In this document: one piece after another, positions 17,605 through 27,329 of the stretch | Layout of the letters: each line of letters starts with the position of its first letter | Position numbering within the stretch: position 1 is the stretch's first letter | Origin: Pedococcus_A sp963730585 | GTDB lineage: Bacteria > Actinomycetota > Actinomycetes > Actinomycetales > Dermatophilaceae | DNA length: 64,000 nt | Direction: 5' to 3' | Assembly: GCA_963730585.1 (NCBI GenBank) | Contig: CAVSSL010000011.1 | Span: 124,001 to 188,000, forward strand | Position numbers and translations under genes: made by a program | The notes under the pieces: generated by a model | Database searches by the model: none | What the model was told of the DNA's origin: nothing | The model's input: only the letters and a program-made list of their open reading frames with translations

Positions 17605-18504
17605 TCAGCCGTCTCGGCCACCGATGCCGCCCGCGGGGGCCGGCTCGACGTCGCCACCGGTCGGAGCCACCGGGACACCGGGGAGGGTGGTCCGGCCACG
17701 CCGGCTGAGCCGCTGCTCGACCATGCGTGCGAGCACCGTCAGCAGGTAGTTCATGGTGATGAACAGGACCGCCGCCACGATGTAGGCGGGCACCGTGTTG
17801 GCGTAGGCCGAGCCGAGCGTCTTGGACCAGTTCAGCAGCTCGAGGTAGGTGATCGCGTAGCCGAGCGCCGAGTCCTTCAGGACGACGACCATCTGGCCGA
17901 TGAGGGCCGGGAGCATGGCGGTGAGGGCCTGCGGCAGCTGGATCGAGCGCAGCACCTGGCCGCGGGTCAGGCCGATCGACAGCCCCGCCTCCGACTGCCC
18001 GGCGGGCAGCGAGTAGACCCCGGAGCGGACCAGCTCGGCGACGACGGAGCCGTTGTAGAGCGTGAGGCCGGTGACGACCGCGGCCAGCGGGTTCAGCTCG
18101 CTGTCGAAGACGTTGTTCTGCGCGTAGAGCCCGAAGAAGAAGATCATCATGATCAGCACGGGGACGGCGCGGAAGAACTCCACGACGACGCCCGAGACCC
18201 AGCGAACCGCGCTGAGGTGCGACAGGCGCCCCATGCCGAAGACGAGCCCGAAGACCCCGGCGAGCACCATCGAGATGGCTGCCGCCTTCAGAGTGCCCCA
18301 GATGCCGGGCAGGAGGTACTCCTGCCACACCTCTGCGGTGAGGAACGGCGACCAGAGGTCCTTCTCGAGCTGGCCCGCGTCCGCCATCTTGCGCAGCGCG
18401 AGGTAGAGCAGGCCGACCGCGAGCAGGACTCCGATCAGGGCGAGCAGCATGTGCCGACGCCGCGCCCGGGGGCCGGGGGCGTCGAACAGGACGGACGTGC
18501 TCAT
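17605..18504 (-). CDS. gluD: Glutamate/polar amino acid ABC transporter permease
   Basis: A 299-residue inner-membrane permease of the HisM/GluD type. The conserved domain covers helices from LLPGIWGTLKAAAISMVLAG and includes the EAA loop seen in GQSEAGLSIGLTRGQVLRSIQLPQA. A charged N-terminal segment (RARRRHML) and Pro/Gly-rich tail (RRGRTTLPGVPVAPTGGDVEP) flank it. ATG 18504 overlaps the gluC stop by four bases, fixing the start. It is the last gene of the operon and terminates at the shared hairpin. Confidence 0.9.
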   Translation of the reverse strand: MSTSVLFDAPGPRARRRHMLLALIGVLLAVGLLYLALRKMADAGQLEKDLWSPFLTAEVWQEYLLPGIWGTLKAAAISMVLAGVFGLVFGMGRLSHLSAVRWVSGVVVEFFRAVPVLIMMIFFFGLYAQNNVFDSELNPLAAVVTGLTLYNGSVVAELVRSGVYSLPAGQSEAGLSIGLTRGQVLRSIQLPQALTAMLPALIGQMVVVLKDSALGYAITYLELLNWSKTLGSAYANTVPAYIVAAVLFITMNYLLTVLARMVEQRLSRRGRTTLPGVPVAPTGGDVEPAPAGGIGGRDG

Positions 18505-19163
18505 CGCTTCACCACCAGTCGTCGCGACATGCTGGTGAACAGCAGGCCGAGGGGCAGGGTCAGGATCACGAACCCGAGCGCGAAGACCAGGAAGATGCTG
18601 ATGGAGCTGCCCTGGTTCTCGACGGTCTCGCTCATCAGGCCGGCGGCCTCCTGGTTGCCGATGATGGCCGCCACGGTGGTGTTCTTGATGAGGGCGATGA
18701 GCGTCGAGCCGAGCGGCGCGATGGCTCCACGGAAGGCCTGCGGCAGGATCACCTGAGTCATGGTCTGGCCGAAGGTCAGGCCGATCGCTCGCGCGGCCTC
18801 GGCCTGGCCCGCCGGCACGGTGTTGACGCCGCTGCGCAGCGCCTCGCACACGAACGCCGCGTGGTAGATCGAGAGCATCACCACGGCCCAGCGGAAGTTG
18901 TTGTCGTCGATCGAGTCGGGAGCGAGGTTGATCCCGAGGATGAACGTGGCACCGAGGATGCCGAACACCATGAGCAGGGTCAGGGGCGTGTTGCGGAACG
19001 TGTTGACGTACCACGTGCCCAGCAGCCGCAGGATGCGCACCGGGGAGACGCGCATGACCGCGACGATGGTCCCGATGACCAGCGCCCCGACGGCGGAGAA
19101 GGCCGCCAGCTGGATCGTCAGCCAGAACGCCGAGAGGACATCGGCGAAACTCAAGTCACCCAT
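18501..19163 (-). CDS. gluC: Glutamate/polar amino acid ABC transporter permease
   Basis: A 220-residue permease, partner of GluD. The EAA loop reads AGQAEAARAIGLTFGQTMTQVILPQAFR and there are about five membrane helices, beginning with FWLTIQLAAFSAVGALVIGTIVAVM. In Corynebacterium the homologous GluC and GluD form the channel of the glutamate importer. It is separated from gluB by a 90-base spacer with a perfect hairpin that probably lowers permease expression relative to the binding protein. Confidence 0.9.
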   Translation of the reverse strand: MGDLSFADVLSAFWLTIQLAAFSAVGALVIGTIVAVMRVSPVRILRLLGTWYVNTFRNTPLTLLMVFGILGATFILGINLAPDSIDDNNFRWAVVMLSIYHAAFVCEALRSGVNTVPAGQAEAARAIGLTFGQTMTQVILPQAFRGAIAPLGSTLIALIKNTTVAAIIGNQEAAGLMSETVENQGSSISIFLVFALGFVILTLPLGLLFTSMSRRLVVKR

Positions 19164-19199
19164 GGAGAGCCCTTCTGTGGGTGGGGAGTGGTGCGGACG

Positions 19200-19234
19200 G
19201 TATGCCGCCCCGCTGGCTCAGCGGGGCGGCATAC
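19200..19234 (-). terminator. Perfect hairpin between gluB and gluC made of two octamer copies
   Basis: The 16-base arms 19200-19215 and 19219-19234 are exact inverted copies around a three-base loop. Each arm starts (or ends) with the genome-wide octamer GTATGCCG. Placed just after the gluB stop, it likely acts as an attenuator or RNA-processing barrier so that binding protein is made in excess of permeases. Confidence 0.75.
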
Positions 19235-19253
19235 GCATCGCGCGCTGCTCGGG

Positions 19254-20087
19254 TCAGGAGCAGGCGTCGGGCTTCGGCGGGTTGGTCGCCGTGTCGACCT
19301 TGAACCCGGCCGGCCCGAGGTTGTCGTCGACGGCCTTCTGCCACGCGCCGTCGTCGACCATCTTCTGGATCGCCGTGTTGATCTTCTCGCAGGTGGCGGT
19401 GTCGCCCTTCTTGATGCCGACGCCGTAGCGCTCCTCGGAGAAGGGCTTGCCGACGACCTTGAGCTTGCCCTTGTACTGGTCCTGCGCGGCGTAGCCGGCG
19501 AGGATCGTGTTGTCGGTGGTCAGGGCGTCGACGCCCTTGGAGACCAGCGCGGCCACGCACTCGGAGTAGGTGCCGAACTCCTGGAGCTGCACGCCCGGGT
19601 ACTTGTCCTTGACCTTCTGGGCCGAGGTCGAGCCCTTGACCGAGCACAGCTTCTTGCCGGCGAGGGCGTCAGGGCCCGTGATGGAGGAGTCGTCAGCGCG
19701 CACGAGGAGGTCCTGGCCGGCGATGAAGTACGGGCCGGCGAAGGAGACCTTCTCCTTGCGGGCGTCGGTGATCGAGTAGGTCGCGACGACCATGTTGACC
19801 TGGCCGGTCTCGATGAGGGTCTCGCGCTGGGCGCTGGGCGCCTGCACGAACTGGATGTCGCCCTCGGCGTGGCCGAGCTCCTTGGCGATGTACTTGGCCA
19901 CGTCCACGTCGAGGCCGGTGTAGTCCGCGCCCTCCTTCAGGCCGAGACCGGGCTGGTCGAACTTGATGCCGACCTTGAAGTTGCCCCCCGAGCCGGAGTC
20001 GCCCCCGTCCCCGCTGTCGCCGCAGGCCGTCAGGCCCAGCGCGACGACAGCGACTGCCGCCGCGGCCCCGAAACGACGAAGTGTCAT
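19254..20087 (-). CDS. gluB: Glutamate-binding lipoprotein of ABC importer
   Basis: A 277-residue extracytoplasmic solute-binding protein. The signal peptide has the lipobox LTACG with lipidated Cys at residue 22, followed by a Gly/Asp/Ser linker. The SBP_bac_3 fold shows FKVGIKFDQPGLG, LDVDVAKYIAKELG, TLIETGQVNMVVATYSIT, VKGSTSAQKV and CVAALVSKGVDALTTDN. Glutamate, glutamine or aspartate is the likely ligand by family; specificity is inferred. ATG 20087 is preceded by GGGAGG. It is the second gene of gluABCD. Confidence 0.92.
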   Translation of the reverse strand: MTLRRFGAAAAVAVVALGLTACGDSGDGGDSGSGGNFKVGIKFDQPGLGLKEGADYTGLDVDVAKYIAKELGHAEGDIQFVQAPSAQRETLIETGQVNMVVATYSITDARKEKVSFAGPYFIAGQDLLVRADDSSITGPDALAGKKLCSVKGSTSAQKVKDKYPGVQLQEFGTYSECVAALVSKGVDALTTDNTILAGYAAQDQYKGKLKVVGKPFSEERYGVGIKKGDTATCEKINTAIQKMVDDGAWQKAVDDNLGPAGFKVDTATNPPKPDACS

Positions 20088-20165
20088 GGTGTTTCCTCCC
20101 TGTTGTGTGGCCGGGCCGCGGTCTGCGGTCCCGGTCATGCGTGCCGGACGGCCGGGTGCCAGCCG

Positions 20166-20906
20166 TCAGTGGGTGAGGATCTTGCCGAGGAAGTCCTTGG
20201 CACGATCCGACGTGGGCTTGGTGAAGAAGGTCTCGGGATCGGCCGACTCGACGATCTGGCCGTCGGCCATGAACACCACGCGGTTGGCGGCCCGCCGGGC
20301 GAAGCCCATCTCGTGGGTGACGACCACCATCGTCATGCCCGACTTCGCCAGTGAGGTCATGACGTCGAGGACCTCGTTGATCATCTCCGGGTCGAGGGCG
20401 GAGGTGGGCTCGTCGAACAGCATCACCTTGGGGTCCATGGCGAGGCTGCGGGCGATGGCGACGCGCTGCTGCTGGCCACCGGAGAGCTGGGCGGGGTACT
20501 TCTGCGCCTGGTGCGCGACCCCGACCCGCTCGAGGAGCTCCATGGCCCGCTTCTCGGCGTCGGCCTTCTTGACGCCGCGTGCCTTCATCGGGCCCAGCGT
20601 CACGTTCTGCAGGATCGTCTTGTGGGCGAAGAGGTTGAACGACTGGAACACCATGCCCACGTCGGCGCGCAGCTCCGCGAGGGCCTTGCCCTCCTCGGGC
20701 AGCGGCTTCCCGTCGATCTCGATGGTTCCGCTCTCGAAGTTCTCGAGGCGGTTGATGGTGCGGCACAGGGTCGACTTGCCCGAGCCCGAGGGGCCGATCA
20801 CCACGACGACCTCACCCTTGCCGATGGTGAGGTCGATGTCCTTCAGCACGTGCAGGTCGCCGAAGTGCTTGTTGACGCCCTTGAGGACGACGAGAGGCTC
20901 CGTCAT
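20166..20906 (-). CDS. gluA: Glutamate ABC importer ATP-binding protein
   Basis: A 246-residue ATPase. It carries Walker A GPSGSGKSTL, Q-loop FQSFNLF, signature LSGGQQQRVAIARSLAMDP, Walker B VMLFDEPTSALDP and H-loop VVTHEMGFA. Start ATG 20906 (MTEPLVVLKGV) is chosen because a TAGGTT box sits eight bases upstream; an in-frame ATG at 20936 would add ten residues without homology. It is the first gene of the operon gluA-gluB-gluC-gluD. Confidence 0.93.
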   Translation of the reverse strand: MTEPLVVLKGVNKHFGDLHVLKDIDLTIGKGEVVVVIGPSGSGKSTLCRTINRLENFESGTIEIDGKPLPEEGKALAELRADVGMVFQSFNLFAHKTILQNVTLGPMKARGVKKADAEKRAMELLERVGVAHQAQKYPAQLSGGQQQRVAIARSLAMDPKVMLFDEPTSALDPEMINEVLDVMTSLAKSGMTMVVVTHEMGFARRAANRVVFMADGQIVESADPETFFTKPTSDRAKDFLGKILTH

Positions 20907-20914
20907 GGCAGGCA

Positions 20915-20920
20915 AACCTA
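20915..20920 (-). promoter_or_regulatory. Probable -10 box of the gluABCD promoter
   Basis: TAGGTT on the minus strand is eight bases from ATG 20906, so the transcript would be leaderless or nearly so. Confidence 0.45.
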
Positions 20921-21087
20921 CTCGTAAGCGGTGCACCGCGGACAGGATGCCCCGTGATCGTCGCCGAAAAGCAACGACGAGCGGACGCGGCTACGGTGGA
21001 GCGGTCCCGCCGCCCGACCAGCGCCGAAGCCGCGCACGACCGCCTGCCACCCCCCGCCAGACCCTGTTCGACCCTCGGAGGATCCCC

Positions 21088-22119
21088 ATGCGCTACCGCA
21101 CCCTCGGCTGCAGCGGAGCAGTCGTCTCGACCCAGGCCCTCGGCACGATGACCTTCGGCGCGGAGGCCGACGAGGCCACGTCGTTCGACCTCATGGACGC
21201 CTTCGTCGAGCGCGGCGGCACCCTCGTCGACACCGCCGACGTCTACAGCTCGGGCGTCTCGGAGGAGATCATCGGCCGCTGGCTGGCCAAGCACCCGACG
21301 GAGGCCCGCCAGGTCGTGCTGGCCACCAAGGGGCGCTTCCCGATGGGCGCGGGCGCCAACGACCTCGGCCTGTCGCGCCGGCACCTGCGGTCCGCGCTCG
21401 ACGACTCGCTCCGGCGCCTGGGCGTCGAGCACATCGACCTCTACCAGATGCACGCGTGGGACGCCGTGACCCCGCTGGAGGAGACCCTGCGCTTCCTCGA
21501 CGACGCCGTCGCCGCCGGCAAGATCGGCTACTACGGGTTCTCGAACTACCTCGGCTGGCAGCTGACCAAGGCGGTGCACGTCGCGCGGGCGCACGGCTGG
21601 GCCGCGCCGGTGACGCTGCAGCCGCAGTACAACCTCCTGGTCCGCGACATCGAGCACGAGGTCGTGCCGGCCGCGCTCGACGCGGGCATCGGCCTGCTGC
21701 CGTGGTCGCCGCTGGGCGGCGGTTGGCTGACCGGCAAGTACCAGCGCGACGTCGCTCCGGAGGGGGCCTCGCGGCTCGGTGAGAACCCGCAGCGGGGCAT
21801 GGAGGCCTGGGAGGCGCGCAACGCCGACGAGCGCACCTGGCAGGTCGTCGACGCGGTGCGCGAGGTCGCCGACGGCGCCGGGGCCACGTCGTCACAGGTG
21901 GCCCTCGCCTGGCTCGCGGCCCAGCCAGCGGTCACGTCGGTGATCCTCGGCGCTCGCTCGGTCGAGCAGCTGGTCGACAACCTCGGCGCGGCCGACCTCG
22001 ACCTCGGCGACGACGCCGTCGCGCGGCTCAGCGAGGCGAGCGCCCCCCGGGTCGACGACTACCCCTACGGCGCCCCGGGGGTGGAGCAGCGGCACCGCAA
22101 CATCAACGGCGGTCGCTGA
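21088..22119 (+). CDS. Aldo/keto reductase
   Basis: A 343-residue NADPH-dependent (beta/alpha)8 oxidoreductase of the YajO/potassium-channel-beta group. The catalytic tetrad is visible: Asp in LVDTADVYSSG with Tyr, Lys in VLATKGRFPMG, and His in LYQMHAWDAVTPLEETL. The cofactor-binding C terminus shows ASRLGENPQRG and AWLAAQPAVTSVILGARSVEQL. The physiological carbonyl substrate is unknown. ATG 21088 follows GGAGGA. It is 12 bases from the glycosyltransferase gene and may be co-transcribed. TACGGT at 20991-20996 is a possible promoter element. Confidence 0.9.
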   Translation: MRYRTLGCSGAVVSTQALGTMTFGAEADEATSFDLMDAFVERGGTLVDTADVYSSGVSEEIIGRWLAKHPTEARQVVLATKGRFPMGAGANDLGLSRRHLRSALDDSLRRLGVEHIDLYQMHAWDAVTPLEETLRFLDDAVAAGKIGYYGFSNYLGWQLTKAVHVARAHGWAAPVTLQPQYNLLVRDIEHEVVPAALDAGIGLLPWSPLGGGWLTGKYQRDVAPEGASRLGENPQRGMEAWEARNADERTWQVVDAVREVADGAGATSSQVALAWLAAQPAVTSVILGARSVEQLVDNLGAADLDLGDDAVARLSEASAPRVDDYPYGAPGVEQRHRNINGGR

Positions 22120-22131
22120 GAGACTGCTGCC

Positions 22132-23757
22132 GTGGCAGTTCAGGTGAGCGTCGTCGTGGCCGTCTACAACCCCGGCGAGCTGCTCGACGCGGCGGTGGAG
22201 TCGGTGCGGCGGCAGACCATCGGCACCGACGAGCTCGAGCTGGTGCTGGTCGACGACGGTTCGACGGACGGCACTGGCGAGCGGCTGGTCGGCCTCGCCG
22301 CCGCCGAGCCGTGGGTCCACACCACCCGCATCGAGAACTCCGGGTGGCCGAGCCGGCCGCGCAACGTCGGGCTGGACCTGGCGACGGGGGAGTACGTCCT
22401 GTTCCTCGACCAGGACGACGAGCTGTTCCCGGCCGGGCTCGAGCACATGCTCGCCTCCGCCCGGGCCCACGACGCCGACATCGTGGTCGGCAAGGAGGTT
22501 CGGACGGGCGGCCGCACGATGGGCCCGGAGGCCTTCCGCCGCAGCACCGGCGACGCCGACCTGTTCGGTGACCACGTCATGGACGTGCCCACCCCGCACA
22601 AGCTGTTCCGCCGGGCGTTCCTCGACGAGCACGGCATCCGGTTCCCCGAGGACCTGCGCCGGCTCGAGGACCACTACATCCTCGCCGTCTCGCACGGACA
22701 CCGCCCCCGGGTGAGCATCGTGGCCGACGAGCCGTGCTACCGCTGGATCATCCGGGGCGAGAACAACTCGCTCCGCCTGCCCGACCCGCACGACTACTAC
22801 GGCGCGCTCGACGCCGTGCTCGATGTCGTCGAACGGTGGCCGTTGCCGGACGAGGAGAAGCGCCGGGCCCGTGAGTTCTGGCTCAAGTTCAACGTCCTCG
22901 ACCGCTTCGGGCCGGGCGGTTTCCGCACCTGGCCGGAGGACTACCGACCGCGCTTCCTCGCCGAGGCCCTGCGCGTCACCCGAGAGCGCTTCGAGCAAGG
23001 CCTGGATGCGGGTATGCCGCCCGCTCACCGCGTGCGCGCGGCGCTCGTCCGGGCGGGAGACCTCGAGGGGCTGGTGCGCTACTCCACCGCCGAGGGAAAG
23101 GTCACCACCCGCCCCACGCTCGAGTCGGCGGTCGCCCGGGAGGGGGCGCTGCTGCTGACGGTGCGCACGCTGCTCGAGGGTGGTGACGGCCCCGTGCGGT
23201 TCGAGGTGGACGGCGCCACCGTGCGCCAGCAGCCCTCGGCCCCCGTGCCGCCCGAGGTGGCCGGGGCGCTCGAGGTGGCTGCGGACCTCGAGAGGGCCCG
23301 CGTCGACGTCGTGCTCACCGAGCGCGCCACCAACGCCGAGTGGTTCCTGCCCACCACCGCGACCACGACGCTGGTGCCCCACGGTGACGCCTGCGCCCTG
23401 GCGGTCGAGGCGCAGGCGACGCTCGACCCGGCCACCGCGCTCCTGGGCGCACCCCTGCAGCCGGGCATCTGGGACCTCCGGCTGCGCGTCGAGGCCCTGG
23501 GCTACGACTCGCGGCCCACCATCCGCACGGGAGGGACCGAGCTGCCGGGGGCGCTGGAGCTGGCCGACCTGCGCGCCCAGCCCTACGAGACGAAGAACGG
23601 CCGCCTCGCGCTGCGGGTGCGAGCGGGTGCCACCCCTGCGCCGGTGAGCCCGGCGGCGGGCAAGACTGCCGCCGCGGCGTCCTCAGCGCGACCCCTGCAC
23701 CGCCGGGCGCTCGGCGCAGCGCGCCGCCGGCTGCGCGCCCTGCGCTCGCGGGGCTAG
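22132..23757 (+). CDS. Family 2 glycosyltransferase with C-terminal beta-rich extension
   Basis: A 541-residue protein. Residues 1 to about 210 are a GT-A fold: VSVVVAVYNPGELLDAAVESV, ELVLVDDGSTDGTGERL and the DXD-like FLDQDDELFPAGL. Residues 215-330 are helical, and 330-541 are probably beta-rich (VRFEVDGATVRQQ, GIWDLRLRVEALGYDSRP) ending in an Arg-rich tail. It resembles enzymes that build teichoic acid or wall glycans; no membrane helix is seen. The GTG start at 22132 follows a GAGACT box by six bases. The stop overlaps the end of the convergent PIG-L gene by four bases. Confidence 0.82.
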   Translation: MAVQVSVVVAVYNPGELLDAAVESVRRQTIGTDELELVLVDDGSTDGTGERLVGLAAAEPWVHTTRIENSGWPSRPRNVGLDLATGEYVLFLDQDDELFPAGLEHMLASARAHDADIVVGKEVRTGGRTMGPEAFRRSTGDADLFGDHVMDVPTPHKLFRRAFLDEHGIRFPEDLRRLEDHYILAVSHGHRPRVSIVADEPCYRWIIRGENNSLRLPDPHDYYGALDAVLDVVERWPLPDEEKRRAREFWLKFNVLDRFGPGGFRTWPEDYRPRFLAEALRVTRERFEQGLDAGMPPAHRVRAALVRAGDLEGLVRYSTAEGKVTTRPTLESAVAREGALLLTVRTLLEGGDGPVRFEVDGATVRQQPSAPVPPEVAGALEVAADLERARVDVVLTERATNAEWFLPTTATTTLVPHGDACALAVEAQATLDPATALLGAPLQPGIWDLRLRVEALGYDSRPTIRTGGTELPGALELADLRAQPYETKNGRLALRVRAGATPAPVSPAAGKTAAAASSARPLHRRALGAARRRLRALRSRG

Positions 23758-24548
23758 ACCTCGGGCAGGGCCGCCCGCTCGAAGAGCGCCTGCTCGCGCT
23801 CGCCGCCGTCCCAGGCAGGGAGGACCCGCAGGAGGTGGTCGCGGGCGAGGAAGGCCTGGCGCAGGTCGTCGGGCAGGCCCTCGAACGGCGAGGTCTGCGA
23901 GCGGTGCGCGGCGATGGCCTGCTCCCGGCGGGGCAGGTGTTCGGACGTGTCGAGCACCGTCGTCACCAGCTCGTCCGGGGTGCCGAGGTCGGGGAACTGC
24001 TCGTACGCCGATGCCGCGTCACCGCCGGCGTGGTGGGCCAGCCACCGACGCAGGAGTGAGCGGGGCAGGCAGTGCAGGTAGAGCCGCACCCCGGAGCCCT
24101 CGACCGCGGCCGTCGCCGCCTCGCGCATGCGGGCGTGGTCGCGGTGGCCGTCGCTGGCATCGAGGGTGACGACCACATCGGGTGCGAACCGCAGGACCTC
24201 CTCCCGCACGGAGGCGACGACGTCCTCCAGCGGGGCCGCGACCAGCGAGCCGGCCGGTGCCTCGCCCTCCATCCCGGAGTCGCGGTAGCCCAGCAGCGAG
24301 ACGTCCGACACCCCGAGGAGGGCCGCCGCGTCGTGCAGCTCCTGCTCGCGCAGCGCGCCGAGGCCGCCGGCGGGCAGCTCGACCCCGGGCGCGGGGGACC
24401 CTGCCTCACCGCGCGTCGCGCAGACGACGCCGGTCACGGCACCGGCGGCCGCGGCATACAGGAGCACCGAACCGCACCCGAAGGTCTCGTCGTCGGGGTG
24501 GGCGACGACGACGAGGAGGCGCGGTCTGCGGTGCGTGCCGTCGGTCAT
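23754..24548 (-). CDS. PIG-L family deacetylase
   Basis: A 264-residue zinc-dependent N-acetylglucosaminyl deacetylase-like enzyme (LmbE/MshB superfamily). The metal site is in VVVAHPDDETFGCG and a distal His in GHRDHARMREAAT; the latter provides the HxxH-type ligand. Other hallmarks are VCATRGEAGS, LGYRDSGMEG and VVVTLDASDGH. Substrates in this family include mycothiol intermediates, bacillithiol precursors and antibiotic pseudo-oligosaccharides; the one here cannot be inferred. The start ATG 24548 lies 64 bases from the P-type ATPase end, so the two minus-strand genes may be one transcript. Confidence 0.87.
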   Translation of the reverse strand: MTDGTHRRPRLLVVVAHPDDETFGCGSVLLYAAAAGAVTGVVCATRGEAGSPAPGVELPAGGLGALREQELHDAAALLGVSDVSLLGYRDSGMEGEAPAGSLVAAPLEDVVASVREEVLRFAPDVVVTLDASDGHRDHARMREAATAAVEGSGVRLYLHCLPRSLLRRWLAHHAGGDAASAYEQFPDLGTPDELVTTVLDTSEHLPRREQAIAAHRSQTSPFEGLPDDLRQAFLARDHLLRVLPAWDGGEREQALFERAALPEV

Positions 24549-24612
24549 GGTCGGTCCTCTCTGCCCCGGGTGAGCAGGAGGATAGGGGCGCGCCCGCGGC
24601 GACGAGGGCGGA

Positions 24613-27236
24613 TCAGCGGCGTGTGAGCTTCCAGATCTCGAACCACACCACGCCGGCGAACCCGGCGGCCAGGCCCACGAGGGCGTCGACCGGCCGGATG
24701 GCGCCGAGGGCGAAGGCCTCGCGCAGGGCCGGCACCGTCATCAGCGTCACGAAGAGCACCACCGCCCCGCCCAGAACCCAGGGCAGCGCCCGGTTGCGCC
24801 GCTCCCGCAGCGACCGCCACATCGACAGCCGCCACGACCGGTTGACGAGGATCAGCGCGAGGTTGCCGCTCACCAGCGCCGTGAAGGTCACCGAACGAAC
24901 CCACTCGTCGGGCTGGTCGCCGAGCACGCCCCACAGGTAGACCGCGAGCACCGCGGCGAGCACCGACAGGCCCTGGAGCCCGGCGATGACCGCCACGCGC
25001 CGGTCGAGGATGCTCGCCCCGGGTGCCCGGGGCGCGCGCTCCATGACGCCGGGATCGGCCTGCTCGGCCTCGAACACCACCGAGCAGGCCGGGTCGATGA
25101 TGAGCTCGAGGAACGCGATCTGCACCGGCAGCAGCACGAGCGGCCAGTCGGCGACGAAGACGGGGATCAGCGACATCCCGATGATCGGCACGTGCACGGC
25201 GAGGATGTAGGCCATCGCCTTGCGCAGGTTGTCGAAGATGCCGCGGCCCTGCCGGATGCCGGTGGCGATCGACGCGAAGTCGTCGTCGGTGATGACCAGC
25301 GCCGCCGCCTCGCGCGCCACGTCGGTGCCCCGGGCACCCATGGCGATGCCGATGTCGGCGGCCCGCAGCGCCGGGGCGTCGTTGACGCCGTCGCCGGTCA
25401 TGCCGACCACCTCGCCGTCGGCCTGGAGCGCCCTGATGAGGCGCAGCTTCTGCTCGGGCACCATGCGGGCGAAGACGCACACGGTGGCCACCCGGCGCGC
25501 CAGCTCGTCGTCGGAGAGCCCGTCCAGCTCCGGACCCGTGATGACGCCACCGCGGTGGTCCAGCCCGATCTCGCGAGCCACCGCCAGGGCGGTGCCCGGG
25601 TAGTCGCCGGTGATCATGACGGTGCGCACGCCGGCCCGGGCACACTCGGCCACGGCCTCGGCGGCGCCGGGACGCACCGGGTCCTGCAGGGCCGCCAGCC
25701 CCAACAGCTCGAACTCGAAGTCGTGCTGGTGGCGCGGGAGCTCGTCGCCGTGGCGGAAGGAGGCCCGGGCAGCGGCGAGCACGCGCCGTCCGGAGGCCGT
25801 GGCTTCCTGCACCTGCGCCGTCAGCGCCGCGAGCGCGGGGGCGTCGAGGTGGCAGAGGTCGGCGACGGCCTCGGGTGCCCCCTTGGCGGCGATGACGTAC
25901 TCCGTGCCGTCGGGCGACCGCCACACGTGCGACATCGCGAGCAGCGTCTCGGAGAGCGGGTACTCGCGCACCAGCTCCCAGTCGGGGTGCAGGTGCTCGG
26001 TGCCGGTGAGGTGCTCGGCGGCGACCGCACGGAACGCCTTGTCCATGGGGTCGAAGGGGTCGACCGGTGAGGCCAGGGCGAGGAACTCGGCCAGCGCGTG
26101 GAACCGCTCGGGCAGGGGTCCGTCGTCGAGCGGGGCGACCTGGCCGTCGACGATGAGCTCGCGCACCGTCATGGCGTTCATCGTCAGCGTGCCGGTCTTG
26201 TCGACGCAGACCACGGTGGCCGAGCCGAGCGCCTCGACCACGGCCGGGCGCCGGGTCAGCACGTGCTTCTGCGACATCCGCCAGGCGCCCAGGGCGAGGA
26301 AGACGGTGAGCACGACCGGGAACTCCTCCGGCAGCATCGCCATCGCCACCGCGATGCCGGCCAGCAGGCCCTCGAGCCACGAGCCACGGGTCAGCGCGTA
26401 GAGCACGACCACCACCGCTGCGGCGGCGAGCCCGATGACGGCGACGACCCGCACCAGCCGGTCGACCTCGCGCTGCAGCGGCGTGCGTTCGGGTTCGATC
26501 GTGCGCAGCGCGGCCCCGATGCGTCCGAGCTCGGTCGCCGGTCCGGTCCGCTGCACGAGCACGACGCCTCGGCCGCGCACCACGAGCGTGCCCGAGAACA
26601 GCCAGGGGGTGCCGTCACCGCCGGGCGGCCCCATGCCGCCGTCGATCGACCGGGCCTGCCTCCGCCGTCGACCGACCGGGCCTGCCTGCCGTCGTCGGCC
26701 GAGCCGGGCTCCCCGTCAAGGAGGGCGGCTGCCTTGCGGACCGGGACCGACTCGCCCGTGAGGGCGGACTCGTCGATCGAGAGGTTGACGCAGTCGAGCA
26801 GCACCCCATCGGCGGGCACGCGGTCGCCCTCGCTCAGCAGCGCCACGTCGCCGCGCACCACCTCCCTCCCGGCGACCCGGGTCTGGCGCCCGTCGCGGAG
26901 CACGAGCGCGCGGGGCGAGGTGAGGTCGCGCAGGGCGGCGAGGGCGTTCTCGGTCTTGTGCTCCTGGTAGATCGAGATGCCGATCACCACGACGACGAAC
27001 GACATGAGCGTGAGCCCGTCGAGGGGTTCGGCCAGCAGGAAGTTCACTGTGCCCGCACCGAGCAGCAGCAGGAGCATCGGCTGCCGCACGACGTCCCAGG
27101 CCTGCCGCACCAGGCTGCGCGGACGCGCCGACGGCAGCTCGTTCGGCCCGTCGGCGGCAAGCCGCGCCGTGGCCTCCGCGGAGCTGAGCCCCGTCGCGGG
27201 GGTGGCCCCCAGCACGACGGTCGTGGGCGGGGTCAT
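24613..27236 (-). pseudogene. P-type cation-transporting ATPase (CtpF-like), split by 26-bp tandem duplication
   Basis: From ATG 27236 the first frame encodes the N-terminal and actuator regions (TARLAADGPNELPSARPRSL, then DESALTGESVPVRK). The second frame, from about 26634 to 24613, carries VVCVDKTGTLTMNAMTV with the phosphorylated Asp, MVPEQKLRLIRAL, MTGDGVNDAPALRAADIGIAMG and the C-terminal membrane helices. The shift is caused by a 26-bp direct duplication at 26635-26686; deleting one unit gives an 865-residue protein of normal size. Sequence fits the P2 group (calcium-type, like mycobacterial CtpF). It is divergent from the class I aldolase across a spacer with GGGACC palindromes. Confidence 0.85.
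26635..26686. repeat. 26-bp imperfect tandem duplication in the P-type ATPase
   Basis: Units 26635-26660 and 26661-26686 match at 24 of 26 positions (differences at units' positions 1 and 12). Since 26 is not a multiple of three, the extra unit shifts the reading frame between the actuator domain and the third membrane helix. Confidence 0.85.
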
Positions 27237-27329
27237 CGGCGGCTCCCTGGCTCGACTGACCCGGCCGTCCGCGCGTGCGGATCGGCGGGGCCTGCAGCTC
27301 CACGCTAGCCCCGGCACCCCTGTGGTGAC

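Noticed and set aside
19963..21087. Upstream extension of the aldo/keto reductase frame
   Set aside because: It runs antisense to gluA and gluB and lacks homology; MRYRTLG at 21088 is the usual beginning and has a ribosome-binding site.
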